This document shows, one piece after another, positions 51,401-56,946 of a DNA stretch of 64,000 nt. A program made the translations under genes and the position numbers. The stretch lies in contig NC_088111.1 of assembly GCF_036370855.1 (NCBI RefSeq), positions 17,333,501 through 17,397,500 of the forward strand. Reading direction: 5' to 3'. The notes beneath the pieces are model-generated. The model saw only the letters and a list, made by a program, of their open reading frames with translations, was not told the DNA's origin and did no database searches. The stretch comes from Dromaius novaehollandiae (Eukaryota > Chordata > Aves > Casuariiformes > Dromaiidae). Every line of letters begins with the position of its first letter. The first letter of the stretch is position 1.

Positions 51401-53829
51401 ACCGTGGGCGGTCAGTCTACAAACCTCACCAGCAAAAGGGACCTGCACATGGTTGTGCGTTTTCTTGCTCCACCTGGCGAAGGGCCGTCCGAGGGTCCTG
51501 CACGGAAGCCAGTTTTGCAAAGCCTGCTTACGGCCCTGGAGCAGCCAGAGGAGCAGCGGCATGGGCGATAGGCCCATGTCCTCGGGGGGCATGGGTCAGG
51601 CTCAGCATCCCTCCGAGGGGATCAAAGAAAGGTGGTGGACCAGCAGCTGGGAGCTCATATCAACAGCCCCAAGCCCAGTGCACCCATGGCAGGGCACAGG
51701 ACCAGCACAGGGGGAGGTCCCACTGGTGGCTCATATTTATATATAAAATTTGTATTTCAGACTCTCAAAATAATCTCTTAATCAGTGGCAGATCAGGGCC
51801 ATATTTATCAGAGGGCTGGGGGAGGCGGCATCTCCCCTGCCATCTGCTTGCTGCCCTCGGCGCCATCCCAGCCGCGCCGCCCGGGCAGCCACACGCGGCC
51901 CCGCATATCTGGCGCCCGTAAGGCTCGGCCCCGGGCACGGCGGCCGCGCGGACCCTGCCCCGCGCGGGCCAGCCCCCCGTCTCCCCCGCCGGCAGCCGGG
52001 GTTTTCCGTCCGCCCTGCGGCTGCACAACGGGGCCACACGAAACGAATCCCGGCAAACAGAAAACTGAGGGAGCTTTCAACCCCCAAACCTGACACACAA
52101 GCAAAGTTGTGATGCAGGAAGCCGTCGGTGGCCATTTCCCCTTGCAAGCCGGGGAAAGCGGAGTTCACGGGTGCGCTGGCCCCACGGCGCCGGGTGGGCA
52201 CGGCCGGCCCCGGCACGCTCGGCGAGGCCGTGCTGGGCAGAGGCGCCGTGCCTGCACACTCGCCTGGCGCTCCATCGCAGCCCTACGGCCTCGGCACCCG
52301 TGGGTGACACGGGCTGGCACTGCACCTCGCGGGGTCGGGGCTGTCCCATCCAGTGCTGGGGGAAGCTGCGTGGCAGCAGGAGGGACCCCACTGATGGGGG
52401 CAGACGGGGTGAGGACACCGCGCTCTCAGCTCCTCCCCACACATGGGAGATTCTCCTGTGAAACGGGGAGCAAGCGAGGGCCGACCGCTGCCGAGCCCCT
52501 GGGCGCACAGGACCGCTGCTTAGCCCGGCGACGGGTGGACAGACCCCCGTCCCACCCAGAGGACACAGTGGGGCAGTCCCGGGCCACCTTGCCCTATGCA
52601 AGGATTAAATCAGTGGGCTTAAGTTACTGATGGAGACACACGAAGAGGACGGTTTTCCCTCTTTAAACTGGGCACCGAGACCTTTTGGTGATTCCTACAG
52701 GGAGTCTCGCAGCTCCAGCACCACGTACCAGAGGGCAGAGCCACCAAGCACCCCGCTCCTCATCGCGGCACACCAGCTTTCCCAGGGCCGTCGCCCCAGG
52801 ACGCTCCCCAGCAGCCTCCCCATGCCCACCCACGGCACCCAGAGCAAGGCTTGGGCCGTCGCTCCCCTGACCTGCTTTAGCAGGAGATCAGTCTCCCCCC
52901 AGGAATGGCCACAGGCTCCGGTGGCAGCAGGGTGCCCAGGACACCCAAGCCCAGGTGACACCAGGGCTGGTCCCCAGAGCAGCCCCAGCAGCCTACAGGG
53001 CCCCAGCCCTCACCAGCTTTGGATCTGGCCCACTGACCCCCAGGGGAGCAGCTAGGTTTGGCTAGTCACACCCTGAGCCCGGCCCTGCCGGGAGCCACGC
53101 TGCTGCCGAGCCCTCCGACAGCCCCACGGAGGCAGCCGCAGCCTGCGCCTTCCTGCGCAACCAGCCGCCCCAGGCAGCCCTCCCTGCTCCGGGGGACCCA
53201 GCTCCTGCCCCGCTCGAGGGGGAAGGACGCAGAGCCCCCGGCAGCACCGCCAGGGCCAGGGCTGCCACCGGCAGGGCTCCACGCGCTGCCGCCCGCCCCG
53301 GGCAGAGCTGGGCCACACGCACCGCACAGAAATCACCTCTTGGCTTGCAGTGACACCACCTCCCACCGCAGCCAGCTCCTCCCAGGCTGGCCCTGCGGGG
53401 AAGCCGCCTTGGCGCAGCCAGGCAGCGGCTGCAGGAGAGCCCAGCCCTCACCACACGCACAGATCCTGCACAGCCCCCACCGCCTGCGCCCCCACCCCAG
53501 CCCGGAGCCCAGCCGCCCCCTCCTCCACCTCCTGCTGCCGCTTTTAAAATAAACCACCCCGCCAGCAACGCCTCCCTCACCTGCGAGCCCCAATCCCCGC
53601 GGCGGCGGCAGAGCCCCGGCCCGTGGCGGGCGCCCGGGCGAGCGGGGACCCCGGCCGCCTCCGCCGCGAGCACCGCGGGCGCTGGGAAACGCCGGGCCGC
53701 CCGGGCTGCCCCGCTGCGGGGCTCGCGCTCGGCCCAAGCCCTCAGCCCCGCGCCCGGCGCTCACCAGTAGATGAGGGACAGCCCCTCGACGCGCTCGAGG
53801 TGGCGGCTGGCGGGCGCCAGGTAGGCCAT
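361..53829 (-). CDS. STXBP4L: STXBP4-like tandem-PDZ, coiled-coil protein gene (20 coding exons; 3' end off the left edge)
   Basis: Overview entry; the symbol is provisional. Coding exons in transcript order: 53829-53765, 36952-36879, 30117-30022, 29243-29174, 27742-27668, 19683-19598, 18739-18619, 15376-15235, 15042-14936, 14502-14349, 13148-13076, 9983-9886, 6913-6817, 5690-5563, 4829-4737, 4201-4136, 3537-3349, 2750-2634, 1430-1381, 491-361. All junctions are GT-AG and all phases agree, giving 2032 nt or about 677 codons. The part from PDZ2 onward aligns with human STXBP4 as I remember it, including a 35-residue ungapped coiled-coil stretch. STXBP4 (Synip) binds syntaxin-4 and restrains vesicle docking in insulin-regulated exocytosis; a similar scaffold role here is inferred. 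The extra N-terminal PDZ1 and the site beside periplakin suggest a paralogue, not STXBP4 itself. The WW domain and stop codon are not in the window. Confidence 0.88.
492..1380 (-). other. STXBP4L intron 19
   Basis: AT-rich intron between the acidic exon and the 50-nt exon. No repeat, RNA gene or further exon seen. Confidence 0.75.
1381..1430 (-). CDS. STXBP4L: STXBP4L coding exon 19 (short exon after the coiled coil)
   Basis: Runs from phase 0 to phase 2, 50 nt. It encodes [16 protein letters not shown], equivalent to human AIQEVFSDNSTPLSNLSE. The acceptor is TTTGTGGCAG and the donor GTAGGA. It is the only exon between 2633 and 492 that satisfies both phases and homology. Confidence 0.87.
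1431..2633 (-). other. STXBP4L intron 18
   Basis: Contains open frames at 1947-2219 on the minus strand behind a good acceptor-like TTTTTTCCCCAG, but no reading that continues the protein. Nothing else recognised. Confidence 0.7.
2634..2750 (-). CDS. STXBP4L: STXBP4L coding exon 18 (coiled coil, distal part)
   Basis: Phase 0 at both ends, 39 codons. It includes [20 protein letters not shown], then [18 protein letters not shown]. The DxQLRKSExxRK...KLLxFV pattern matches human DCQLRKSEMARK...KLLHFVE. The acceptor is ATCTTAG and the donor GTGAAG. Confidence 0.96.
2751..3348 (-). other. STXBP4L intron 17
   Basis: 598 bp, T-rich in places (3280-3300 on the plus strand). No feature recognised. 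Confidence 0.75.
3349..3537 (-). CDS. STXBP4L: STXBP4L coding exon 17 (coiled-coil core)
   Basis: Phase 0 at both ends, 63 codons, the longest exon here. It includes [20 protein letters not shown] and [18 protein letters not shown]. Human STXBP4 has LAEAAQRQAHGMEMDYEEVI and RLLEAKITELKAQLA, the strongest similarity outside PDZ2. The acceptor is GGTTCCAG and the donor GTAATG. Confidence 0.97.
3538..4135 (-). other. STXBP4L intron 16
   Basis: 598 bp with no recognised element. The coiled coil continues without a gap across this intron when compared with STXBP4, so no exon is missing. Confidence 0.8.
4136..4201 (-). CDS. STXBP4L: STXBP4L coding exon 16 (coiled coil)
   Basis: Phase 0 at both ends, 22 codons: [20 protein letters not shown], then NQ. 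It aligns with the human LLESDKQRKQLTEELQ stretch. The acceptor is TCTCTAG and the donor GTTAGT. Confidence 0.94.
4202..4736 (-). other. STXBP4L intron 15
   Basis: 535 bp, partly GC-rich around 4310-4400. No feature recognised. Confidence 0.75.
4737..4829 (-). CDS. STXBP4L: STXBP4L coding exon 15 (start of coiled coil)
   Basis: Phase 0 at both ends, 31 codons. It encodes [20 protein letters not shown], then VRRLK, a heptad-like Leu/Glu-rich helix. Human has CDSSEADEMERLKCERDDAL at this point. In STXBP4 the coiled coil contributes to partner binding. The acceptor is CTTTGCAG and the donor GTGGAA. Confidence 0.94.
4830..5562 (-). other. STXBP4L intron 14
   Basis: 733 bp of AT-rich intron with no recognised element. 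Confidence 0.75.
5563..5690 (-). CDS. STXBP4L: STXBP4L coding exon 14 (end of EF-hand-like segment)
   Basis: Runs from phase 1 to phase 0, about residues 420-462. It encodes [18 protein letters not shown], then [19 protein letters not shown]. It aligns with the human DFVQVARNLFCLQLDEV segment, which is followed by an HEISNILDSQ-like stretch. The acceptor follows a T-rich tract ending TCATAG; the donor is GTCAGT. Confidence 0.93.
5691..6816 (-). other. STXBP4L intron 13
   Basis: 1.1 kb. AT-rich with short A and T runs around 5895-5960. No other feature seen. Confidence 0.75.
6817..6913 (-). CDS. STXBP4L: STXBP4L coding exon 13 (EF-hand-like segment)
   Basis: Runs from phase 0 to phase 1, about residues 388-419. 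It encodes [20 protein letters not shown], then [12 protein letters not shown]. Human STXBP4 has ALNYLGIQPTKEQHQALRQQ and DSKGTVSFGDF here. The helix-loop-helix shape and D-S-x-G-T-V loop resemble an EF hand lacking most calcium ligands, so calcium binding is doubtful. The acceptor is GCCACAG and the donor GTGAGC. Confidence 0.96.
6914..9885 (-). other. STXBP4L intron 12
   Basis: 3.0 kb. Holds the 32-bp tandem repeat at 9396-9491 and an AT-rich stretch at about 8860-9230. The 7.5-8.4 kb part is GC-richer with chance open frames. No exon fits the phases here. Confidence 0.7.
9396..9491. repeat. Three-copy 32-bp tandem repeat
   Basis: Three back-to-back 32-bp units at 9396-9427, 9428-9459 and 9460-9491. 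Each begins CTAGATCTATTC and ends GGATCCTGTTTC. Copies 1 and 2 are identical; copy 3 differs by one base (TTCTTAG to TTCTCAG). Near-identity suggests a recent, possibly length-variable minisatellite. Confidence 0.95.
9886..9983 (-). CDS. STXBP4L: STXBP4L coding exon 12 (lead-in to EF-hand-like region)
   Basis: Runs from phase 1 to phase 0, about residues 355-387. After a Ser/Ala-rich start it encodes [17 protein letters not shown], matching human KISLNPSVRFKAEKLEM at the start of the helical region before the coiled coil. The acceptor is TTTTTAG and the donor GTAAGT. Confidence 0.93.
9984..13075 (-). other. STXBP4L intron 11
   Basis: 3.1 kb. Contains the poly-T / poly-A pair at 10238-10319 and an AT-rich, TAAT-rich stretch at about 12840-13010. 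No further exon found. Confidence 0.7.
10238..10319. repeat. Poly-T run facing an A-rich run
   Basis: A run of 20 T at 10238-10257 is followed 35 bp later by an A-rich tract at 10293-10319 interrupted by single G and C. The two could pair as an imperfect hairpin. It may be a simple-repeat pair or the ends of a decayed retro-element. Confidence 0.8.
13076..13148 (-). CDS. STXBP4L: STXBP4L coding exon 11 (linker)
   Basis: Runs from phase 0 to phase 1. It encodes [20 protein letters not shown], a proline-rich unstructured linker. It is supported by a TTTTTCTAG acceptor, a GTAAGA donor and exact phase agreement on both sides, not by domain homology. Another frame through the same bases is open but disagrees with the neighbouring phases. 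Confidence 0.82.
13149..14348 (-). other. STXBP4L intron 10
   Basis: 1.2 kb with no recognised repeat or exon. Confidence 0.75.
14349..14502 (-). CDS. STXBP4L: STXBP4L coding exon 10 (last PDZ2 strand plus linker)
   Basis: Runs from phase 2 to phase 0, about residues 279-330. It starts with [15 protein letters not shown], equivalent to the ESAWEIAFIR strand that closes the STXBP4 PDZ. A polar, Pro/Ser-rich linker of about 35 residues follows, with no recognised motif. The acceptor is TTGTTTAAG and the donor GTAGGC. Confidence 0.92.
14503..14935 (-). other. STXBP4L intron 9
   Basis: 433 bp. A short ATGATGATGAT run near 14900-14912 is the only simple repeat seen. Confidence 0.75.
14936..15042 (-). 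CDS. STXBP4L: STXBP4L coding exon 9 (PDZ2, second half)
   Basis: Runs from phase 0 to phase 2. It encodes [20 protein letters not shown], then [15 protein letters not shown]. Human STXBP4 has DGRLKPGDQL and EEAKSIITRAK at the same place. It completes the beta-D/E strands and the alpha-B helix of PDZ2. The acceptor is TTTAG and the donor GTAGGC. The preceding intron is only 192 bp. Confidence 0.97.
15235..15376 (-). CDS. STXBP4L: STXBP4L coding exon 8 (PDZ2, first half)
   Basis: Runs from phase 2 to phase 0, about residues 196-243. It encodes [20 protein letters not shown], then TISGG and [16 protein letters not shown]. It matches the STXBP4 PDZ closely: human has ITIAKETGLGL and PLVYIQEIIPGGDCYK, quoted from memory. 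This is the main family-defining exon. The GLGL loop is the peptide-carboxylate binding site. The acceptor is CTTTGCAG and the donor GTAAGT. Confidence 0.97.
15377..18618 (-). other. STXBP4L intron 7
   Basis: 3.2 kb intron splitting the linker from PDZ2. No exon, RNA gene or strong repeat recognised. Confidence 0.7.
18619..18739 (-). CDS. STXBP4L: STXBP4L coding exon 7 (Ser/Pro-rich linker)
   Basis: Runs from phase 1 to phase 2, about residues 156-195. It is a low-complexity linker between the two PDZ domains, including [19 protein letters not shown] and later [15 protein letters not shown]. It has four Ser-Pro pairs and an RSQSP site that would suit proline-directed or basophilic kinases; phosphorylation is inferred. 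The acceptor is TATTCAG and the donor GTATGT. Confidence 0.9.
18740..19597 (-). other. STXBP4L intron 6
   Basis: 858 bp with no recognised element. Confidence 0.75.
19598..19683 (-). CDS. STXBP4L: STXBP4L coding exon 6 (post-PDZ1 helix and linker)
   Basis: Runs from phase 2 to phase 1, about residues 127-155. It begins [12 protein letters not shown], a short charged helix directly after PDZ1, then a polar tail with [11 protein letters not shown]. The acceptor is TTTCCAG and the donor GTGAGT. It joins in frame to the Ser/Pro-rich exon 7. There is no counterpart in single-PDZ STXBP4 as I remember it. Confidence 0.9.
19684..27667 (-). other. STXBP4L intron 5
   Basis: 8.0 kb. Holds the 15-bp tandem repeat at 21228-21270 and AT-rich blocks (about 20880-21560 and 24100-24480). 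A GC-richer part near 22600-23060 has chance open frames. No exon needed: phases on both sides match directly. Confidence 0.7.
21228..21270. repeat. 15-bp tandem repeat, about 2.9 copies
   Basis: The unit TATTCCAACTAGCTC occurs at 21228-21242 and 21243-21257, with a 13-bp partial copy at 21258-21270. The copies are identical over their shared length. Confidence 0.93.
27668..27742 (-). CDS. STXBP4L: STXBP4L coding exon 5 (end of PDZ1)
   Basis: Phase 2 at both ends. It encodes [20 protein letters not shown] and then RDDDA. This is the alpha-B helix carrying the ligand-facing A-V-D-I-L face, and the last beta strand of PDZ1. The acceptor is TCTTGCAG and the donor GTGAGG. Confidence 0.95.
27743..29173 (-). 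other. STXBP4L intron 4
   Basis: 1.4 kb with no recognised element. Confidence 0.75.
29174..29243 (-). CDS. STXBP4L: STXBP4L coding exon 4 (PDZ1, beta-D to alpha-B)
   Basis: Runs from phase 1 to phase 2. It encodes [20 protein letters not shown], the standard PDZ stretch with the PGDxIxxVNG motif, then SE. The acceptor is TTTCCTAG. The donor is GTACCA, weaker than the others; a GTGAGA site six bases upstream is an alternative, but it would break the frame into exon 5. Confidence 0.93.
29244..30021 (-). other. STXBP4L intron 3
   Basis: 778 bp, partly occupied by an old CR1-type LINE fragment at about 29275-29475. The rest is AT-rich and featureless to me. Confidence 0.75.
29275..29475 (-). 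repeat. Old CR1-type LINE fragment
   Basis: On the plus strand, TCATTCCTGAGAGATGCTTA, CCAACCTGTTTTTCAAGACG and CTACAGCCTCTCTAAACAAT follow the order of ancient CR1/L3 3' sequence read in antisense (TCCAACCTGTTCTTAAAAACCTCC ... CACAACCTCCCTAGGCAAT). The element is therefore on the minus strand. Strongly diverged; edges approximate. Confidence 0.7.
30022..30117 (-). CDS. STXBP4L: STXBP4L coding exon 3 (PDZ1 core)
   Basis: Runs from phase 1 to phase 1, about residues 47-78. It encodes [19 protein letters not shown] and then [13 protein letters not shown]. The [15 protein letters not shown] block is the classic beta-C / alpha-A region of a PDZ domain, which binds the C-terminal tails of partner proteins. 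The acceptor follows a CTCTCTCT tract and the donor is GTGAGT. Confidence 0.95.
30118..36878 (-). other. STXBP4L intron 2
   Basis: 6.8 kb. A GC-richer patch at about 33280-33430 and otherwise ordinary sequence. I see no exon, RNA gene or clear mobile element. Confidence 0.65.
36879..36952 (-). CDS. STXBP4L: STXBP4L coding exon 2 (entry into PDZ1)
   Basis: The acceptor is a clean CT-rich tract ending in CAG, and the donor is GTGAGT. The exon starts in phase 2 and ends in phase 1. It encodes about residues 22-46, ending [11 protein letters not shown]. Joined to the next exon this makes GLGIKVIGG, the carboxylate-binding loop and beta-B strand that open a PDZ domain. An ATG inside the exon (MGPYGMD) could serve as the start in transcripts with non-coding first exons, but its Kozak context is weaker (C at -3). 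Confidence 0.87.
39502..39548 (-). CDS. Possible alternative first coding exon of STXBP4L
   Basis: The ATG at 39548-39546 has A at -3. It opens 15 codons starting [15 protein letters not shown] and runs into a GTAACG donor at 39501. It ends in phase 2, so it could splice straight to the exon at 36952 in place of the 53.8-kb exon. The surroundings are locally GC-richer with several CpGs. It has no recognised homology, and a short ATG-to-donor match can arise by chance. Confidence 0.3.
44560..46180. promoter_or_regulatory. Intronic CpG-rich block
   Basis: By eye, about 44560-45290 and 45590-46180 are markedly GC- and CpG-rich compared with the flanks, which are AT-richer at 43.8-44.4 and 45.35-45.55 kb. 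Frames up to about 300 codons are open on both strands, as expected from GC content. It could be an alternative promoter or enhancer island. Boundaries approximate. Confidence 0.5.
48200..48440 (-). repeat. Old CR1 LINE fragment
   Basis: The plus-strand text GGTGTTTCAGCTCTTTACTT, TTGTGACCCTCCTCTAAACT and then CCAGTACAGACAGGCACTCC resembles the antisense CR1 3' region (CATTTTTGTGGCCCTCCTCTGGACTCGCTCC ... CAGTACTCCAGGTG). Diverged; edges approximate. Confidence 0.6.
50990..51015. repeat. GGAGA short tandem repeat
   Basis: About five copies of the purine-only unit GGAGA. Simple sequence, probably of no coding meaning. Confidence 0.85.
53765..53829 (-). CDS. STXBP4L: STXBP4L coding exon 1 (probable start codon)
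   Basis: The ATG at 53829-53827 sits in a strong Kozak context (A at -3, G at +4) inside a CpG island. The frame encodes about 22 residues ending VEGLSLIYW, then a GTGAGC donor at 53764. It ends in phase 2, exactly what the next exon (36952) needs. I know no domain for this peptide and cannot match it to STXBP4, whose N-terminus differs. The link rests on phase, donor quality, Kozak context and the lack of another candidate gene. Alternatives are the exon at 39502-39548, or translation from an ATG within the next exon. Confidence 0.6.
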
Positions 53830-53985
53830 GCTGCGGGGCCGTCAGCCCCGGCGCGGGGGCCCGCGGCCGGCCATGGGAGAGCCGCGGGGGCCGGCGGCAC
53901 GGCCCCGCTCCTCAGCCCGCCCGCGCCCGGCTCCCCGGCCCGGCGTTCAGCCGCAGCGAGACGCGTCTAATCCCCGGCGGCCGGG

Positions 53986-53993
53986 ACATGTGA
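53986..53993 (-). promoter_or_regulatory. M-box / E-box (TCACATGT) upstream of STXBP4L
   Basis: On the minus strand the sequence reads TCACATGT, an exact match to the MITF/TFE-type M-box core, about 155 bp upstream of the proposed ATG. One 8-mer in a promoter is suggestive only. Confidence 0.35.
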
Positions 53994-55170
53994 TCGTCTC
54001 CTGACCCGGCTCTCCCGCGCTGAACCGCCCCGGCAGCTCCGGCTTTGCCCCGCGGCGGGCGCAGCGCAGCGCGGAGCTCCGCACGGCCCGGGCGCTCGGG
54101 CAGCGCAACGCCGGGGGCACCGGGGGGGACCCGAAGCGCGGCCGCGCTTTTCCCCAGAATCAGGGTCACCGAAACGCGCTCAGAGTTCGTCCGGGAAAAA
54201 TAAAACGCTGACCCCAAACGGGCTGCCGCCTGATGCGTATGGGGTTATTCTGCGTCTCTGCGAGGCGCGGCGGGAGCAGCCGGGGCAGCCCGGAGCCGGG
54301 GATTAGGGGAGCCGCGGGGATTAGGAAACGCATCTGTCTCGCCCGCCCACCGCGCCGGGGCCCCGCGAGGGCGGCCGGCAGGGCAGCGGGGCCGGCGGGG
54401 GCCCGCGGTGCTTCGGCCCGGGGGAGAAGGTGACGCTGTATTTCCCCGGTACGGCAGGGAGGGCAGAGCCCCGGGAACGGCCTCTGCGGGCCGGGAGCCG
54501 GCACCGGCGGCCTGGAGCTGGCCCGAAAGCTGGGGAGCTCCCGAAGAGCTCAGTGGCTCACGGCGGGGAAACGTCCCCCGCTCCCATCTCCGCTTCCGCT
54601 TATGCTGAGGAATGTTTCAGGGAGATAGAGAAGATGCCTCGTGCCAGCCTTATCGCTTTAACATGTACCTGAAAAGCTAAAAGAGAAATTTTAGCTCAGG
54701 TTAAGGTGTGCTGGATCGCCGCAATTACAACCCGTTCTTGCAGTCGACGCAATGCGGATTACACGGAAACTTCAGTCTTTCCTCTTCTCAAAGCCGCCCT
54801 CCCAGGCGCTTTCAAACTCCGCTTCGCCTTCCTCCCTGGCTGGGGAAGGAGCATCCCCTTCCCCGCGGGAGCGCCCGTTCCCGGCGGCTCCGAGCCGCAC
54901 GGCGGGGAGCACTCGGGCGTCTCCGCGTGCCCCGGGGGGGCTGCCGCGCTGCCCAGCTCCCAAGCCTGCCCCAACCCGAGCTCAGCCCCGCTGCAGCGCG
55001 CGGCTCGGCGCTGCGTCCCGCCGGGAAGCGGGGTGCCGATGGGCAACAACCGGCTGCGGTGGCTTCGGGGCAGCGAAGGGGTGCGGAGATGGAGCAGAGG
55101 GGAGAAGACCCCTACGAGGAGCCCAGCAGCAGCGGGGACGCCCCCGCGCTCCCCCCGCCGGCACCCGCTG

Positions 55171-55184
55171 CCCCCCCCCCCCCC
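55171..55184. repeat. Poly-C run of 14
   Basis: Homopolymer in the CpG island. Length is prone to sequencing or assembly error. Confidence 0.9.
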
Positions 55185-55282
55185 ATGCACCGCGAGGGCA
55201 ACACCGGCCCCCCAACGCACGGCACGGGGACGAGGAGGAAGAGCGGCGTTTAATTTGTGCCGCGATACATTTCCATGCCAAA

Positions 55283-55289
55283 TGAGTCA
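55283..55289. promoter_or_regulatory. Perfect AP-1 site in an AT-richer pocket
   Basis: TGAGTCA within the palindrome ATGAGTCAT, the optimal AP-1/NF-E2 core. It sits in about 130 bp of sequence unlike the surrounding GC-rich DNA and between two divergent promoters. AP-1 commonly drives squamous-epithelial genes such as cornified-envelope components, which would suit PPL. Function is inferred. Confidence 0.45.
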
Positions 55290-56935
55290 TCCCGCCGGCC
55301 TCCCTCAGCCCAGCAAGCTGCCGTTGTTTTGCTTGGCCGGTCGCGCTTGCTTTCGATTAGCGTTTGTACAATATTTAACTCTGCTGATGGCACTTTGGCT
55401 CGAAGCAGCGGCCGCGGCAGAAGCAGCCGCTTCCCCGCCGGGGCTCCGCGAGCGGCAGCGCCGTGCTAGGGCTCGCCGGGCAAGGAGCCGCTGCTCGCCT
55501 TCGGCTCGGCTCCGGAGCAACGTGTTTCTGTTATGTTCTTCTTTTCTCGCAGTTTGATCCATCCCTGAGCTCGGGCCCCCGAGGCCCAGCCCATTGCGCG
55601 GGAGAGGTGGCTCGTGCCCGGGGCCGAGGCCGAGGCCGGAGCAGCCCCGTTAGCCGGGCTGGCGGCCGATTTCCGAGCAGAAGCAGCCTTAAAGGGCGCG
55701 CAGGGAGGTTTCGGCCCGCGGAGGAGCAGTCTGGAGCAAGCAGGGCCGCGTTCCTGCCCGTCGGGGAGCCGGCAGCAGCTCGGGGGCGTCGCGGGGGCCT
55801 GCTTTCGGCCCCCTTCGATACAGCCCTCCTACCTCCCCACAGCCAAAACGCCCCCAGGCAGCGGAGGGGCCAGCTCAGCTCCGCCCGCCACGGAGGCTTG
55901 GCAAAAATTTCCACCCAGGAAGAAAAAGAAATTATTATTCATTATTTTCCCACCAAGCGCCTCAGCTTTCGGAAGAAATTTCCAGTTTTTTTGCAGCTAC
56001 TCCCAATCCCAGACCGAATCCTTCAGCCCAAACCCAAACTCTTTTGGTGGGAAATGTCCCGAGCTGCTTCCCAGGGCGAGTCCGTGTTGCCGCCCGGCTG
56101 CCCGCGGCCCAGCACCCGGCGCCGCGGGAGGTGCTGGCTGCCTGCGCGCTCCTGCCTCTCGGTGCCCAGCAGCCTTCAGGGGATTTTTTAAATTCTCCTG
56201 CATTTTAATTGCATCAAATCCCAATGAGCAAAGAGGCCCCAAACCCTTCTGGAGCTTTCGCACAGCCTCTCCGCTTCCGTGCATCCCGGCTCTGACATCG
56301 GCTCTCGTTTTCCCCTAACCAGTATTGCCTGTTCCTAATCGGCAGACACCCGGGAGCCGGCAGCAACCAGATCCGCGGCCGGCGCTGGCCTTGGCGCGTC
56401 CCGCGGCAGCCGGAGCTGGCGAGGCGCCGGGAGCAAAGCGGCGCGGGACTCCGGCCTCGGCAGAGCAGCCGCCAGGCTCGTTCGCGGGCGAAACGCCGCA
56501 TTTCGGCGGGCGGAAAGGCTGCGCTGCGGCCCCGAGCCCCGCAGCTCCGAGGCGGAGGGGAGACCACCCCGCCGCGGGACGTGCCGTATTTCGGGAGGGC
56601 ACGGGAGCTCGTCCGCCCCGGCACAGCTCGGGGGCCGCCGGGGGAACAGGCCCCGCGCTGGGGCTGACGTCCCCAGGGCATTTCGGCACCCCTTTTGGAG
56701 GGACTCGGTGCAAGGTGCCAAAAGCAGCCGCGATTCCTTCCCGTGTTCGAAAGACACGCAAGCTCTCAACACCCCCAAAAGCATTTTAAGCCTCATTTTA
56801 GGCTCCGGCGTAGCTGGTGCAGGAGAGCAGCAGCACAGCGATGCTCGTCGCGGCGCCGAACCCCGATGGGATTAAAGCTCTTGCCCAAAGAGCAGCATGA
56901 GAGCTGGATTTCTACGGTGCCTTTGATCCAAAGCC

Positions 56936-56946
56936 GGTATAAAGGC
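56936..56946 (+). promoter_or_regulatory. TATA-like element (GGTATAAAGGC)
   Basis: A good TATA-box match on the plus strand in GC-rich DNA 3.2 kb upstream of the PPL ATG. It could mark an upstream PPL or non-coding promoter. No supported downstream exon was found, so this is weak. Confidence 0.25.

Larger units (their letters stand above)
36953..53764 (-). other. STXBP4L intron 1 (if the 53.8-kb exon is used)
   Basis: 16.8 kb. Contains the possible alternative first exon at 39502-39548, an AT-rich stretch at about 40540-40870, a CpG-rich block at about 44560-46180, a CR1 remnant near 48200-48440 and a GGAGA repeat at 50990-51015. GC rises steadily from about 51.8 kb. Many open frames here, none supported by splice sites or homology. 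Confidence 0.6.
51800..54600. promoter_or_regulatory. CpG island spanning the STXBP4L first exon
   Basis: Dense CpG and GC-rich sequence surrounds the proposed first coding exon (53765-53829), densest at about 53580-54180. No clear TATA box lies just upstream of the ATG on the minus strand, as is usual for CpG-island promoters. Boundaries are by eye. Confidence 0.7.
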
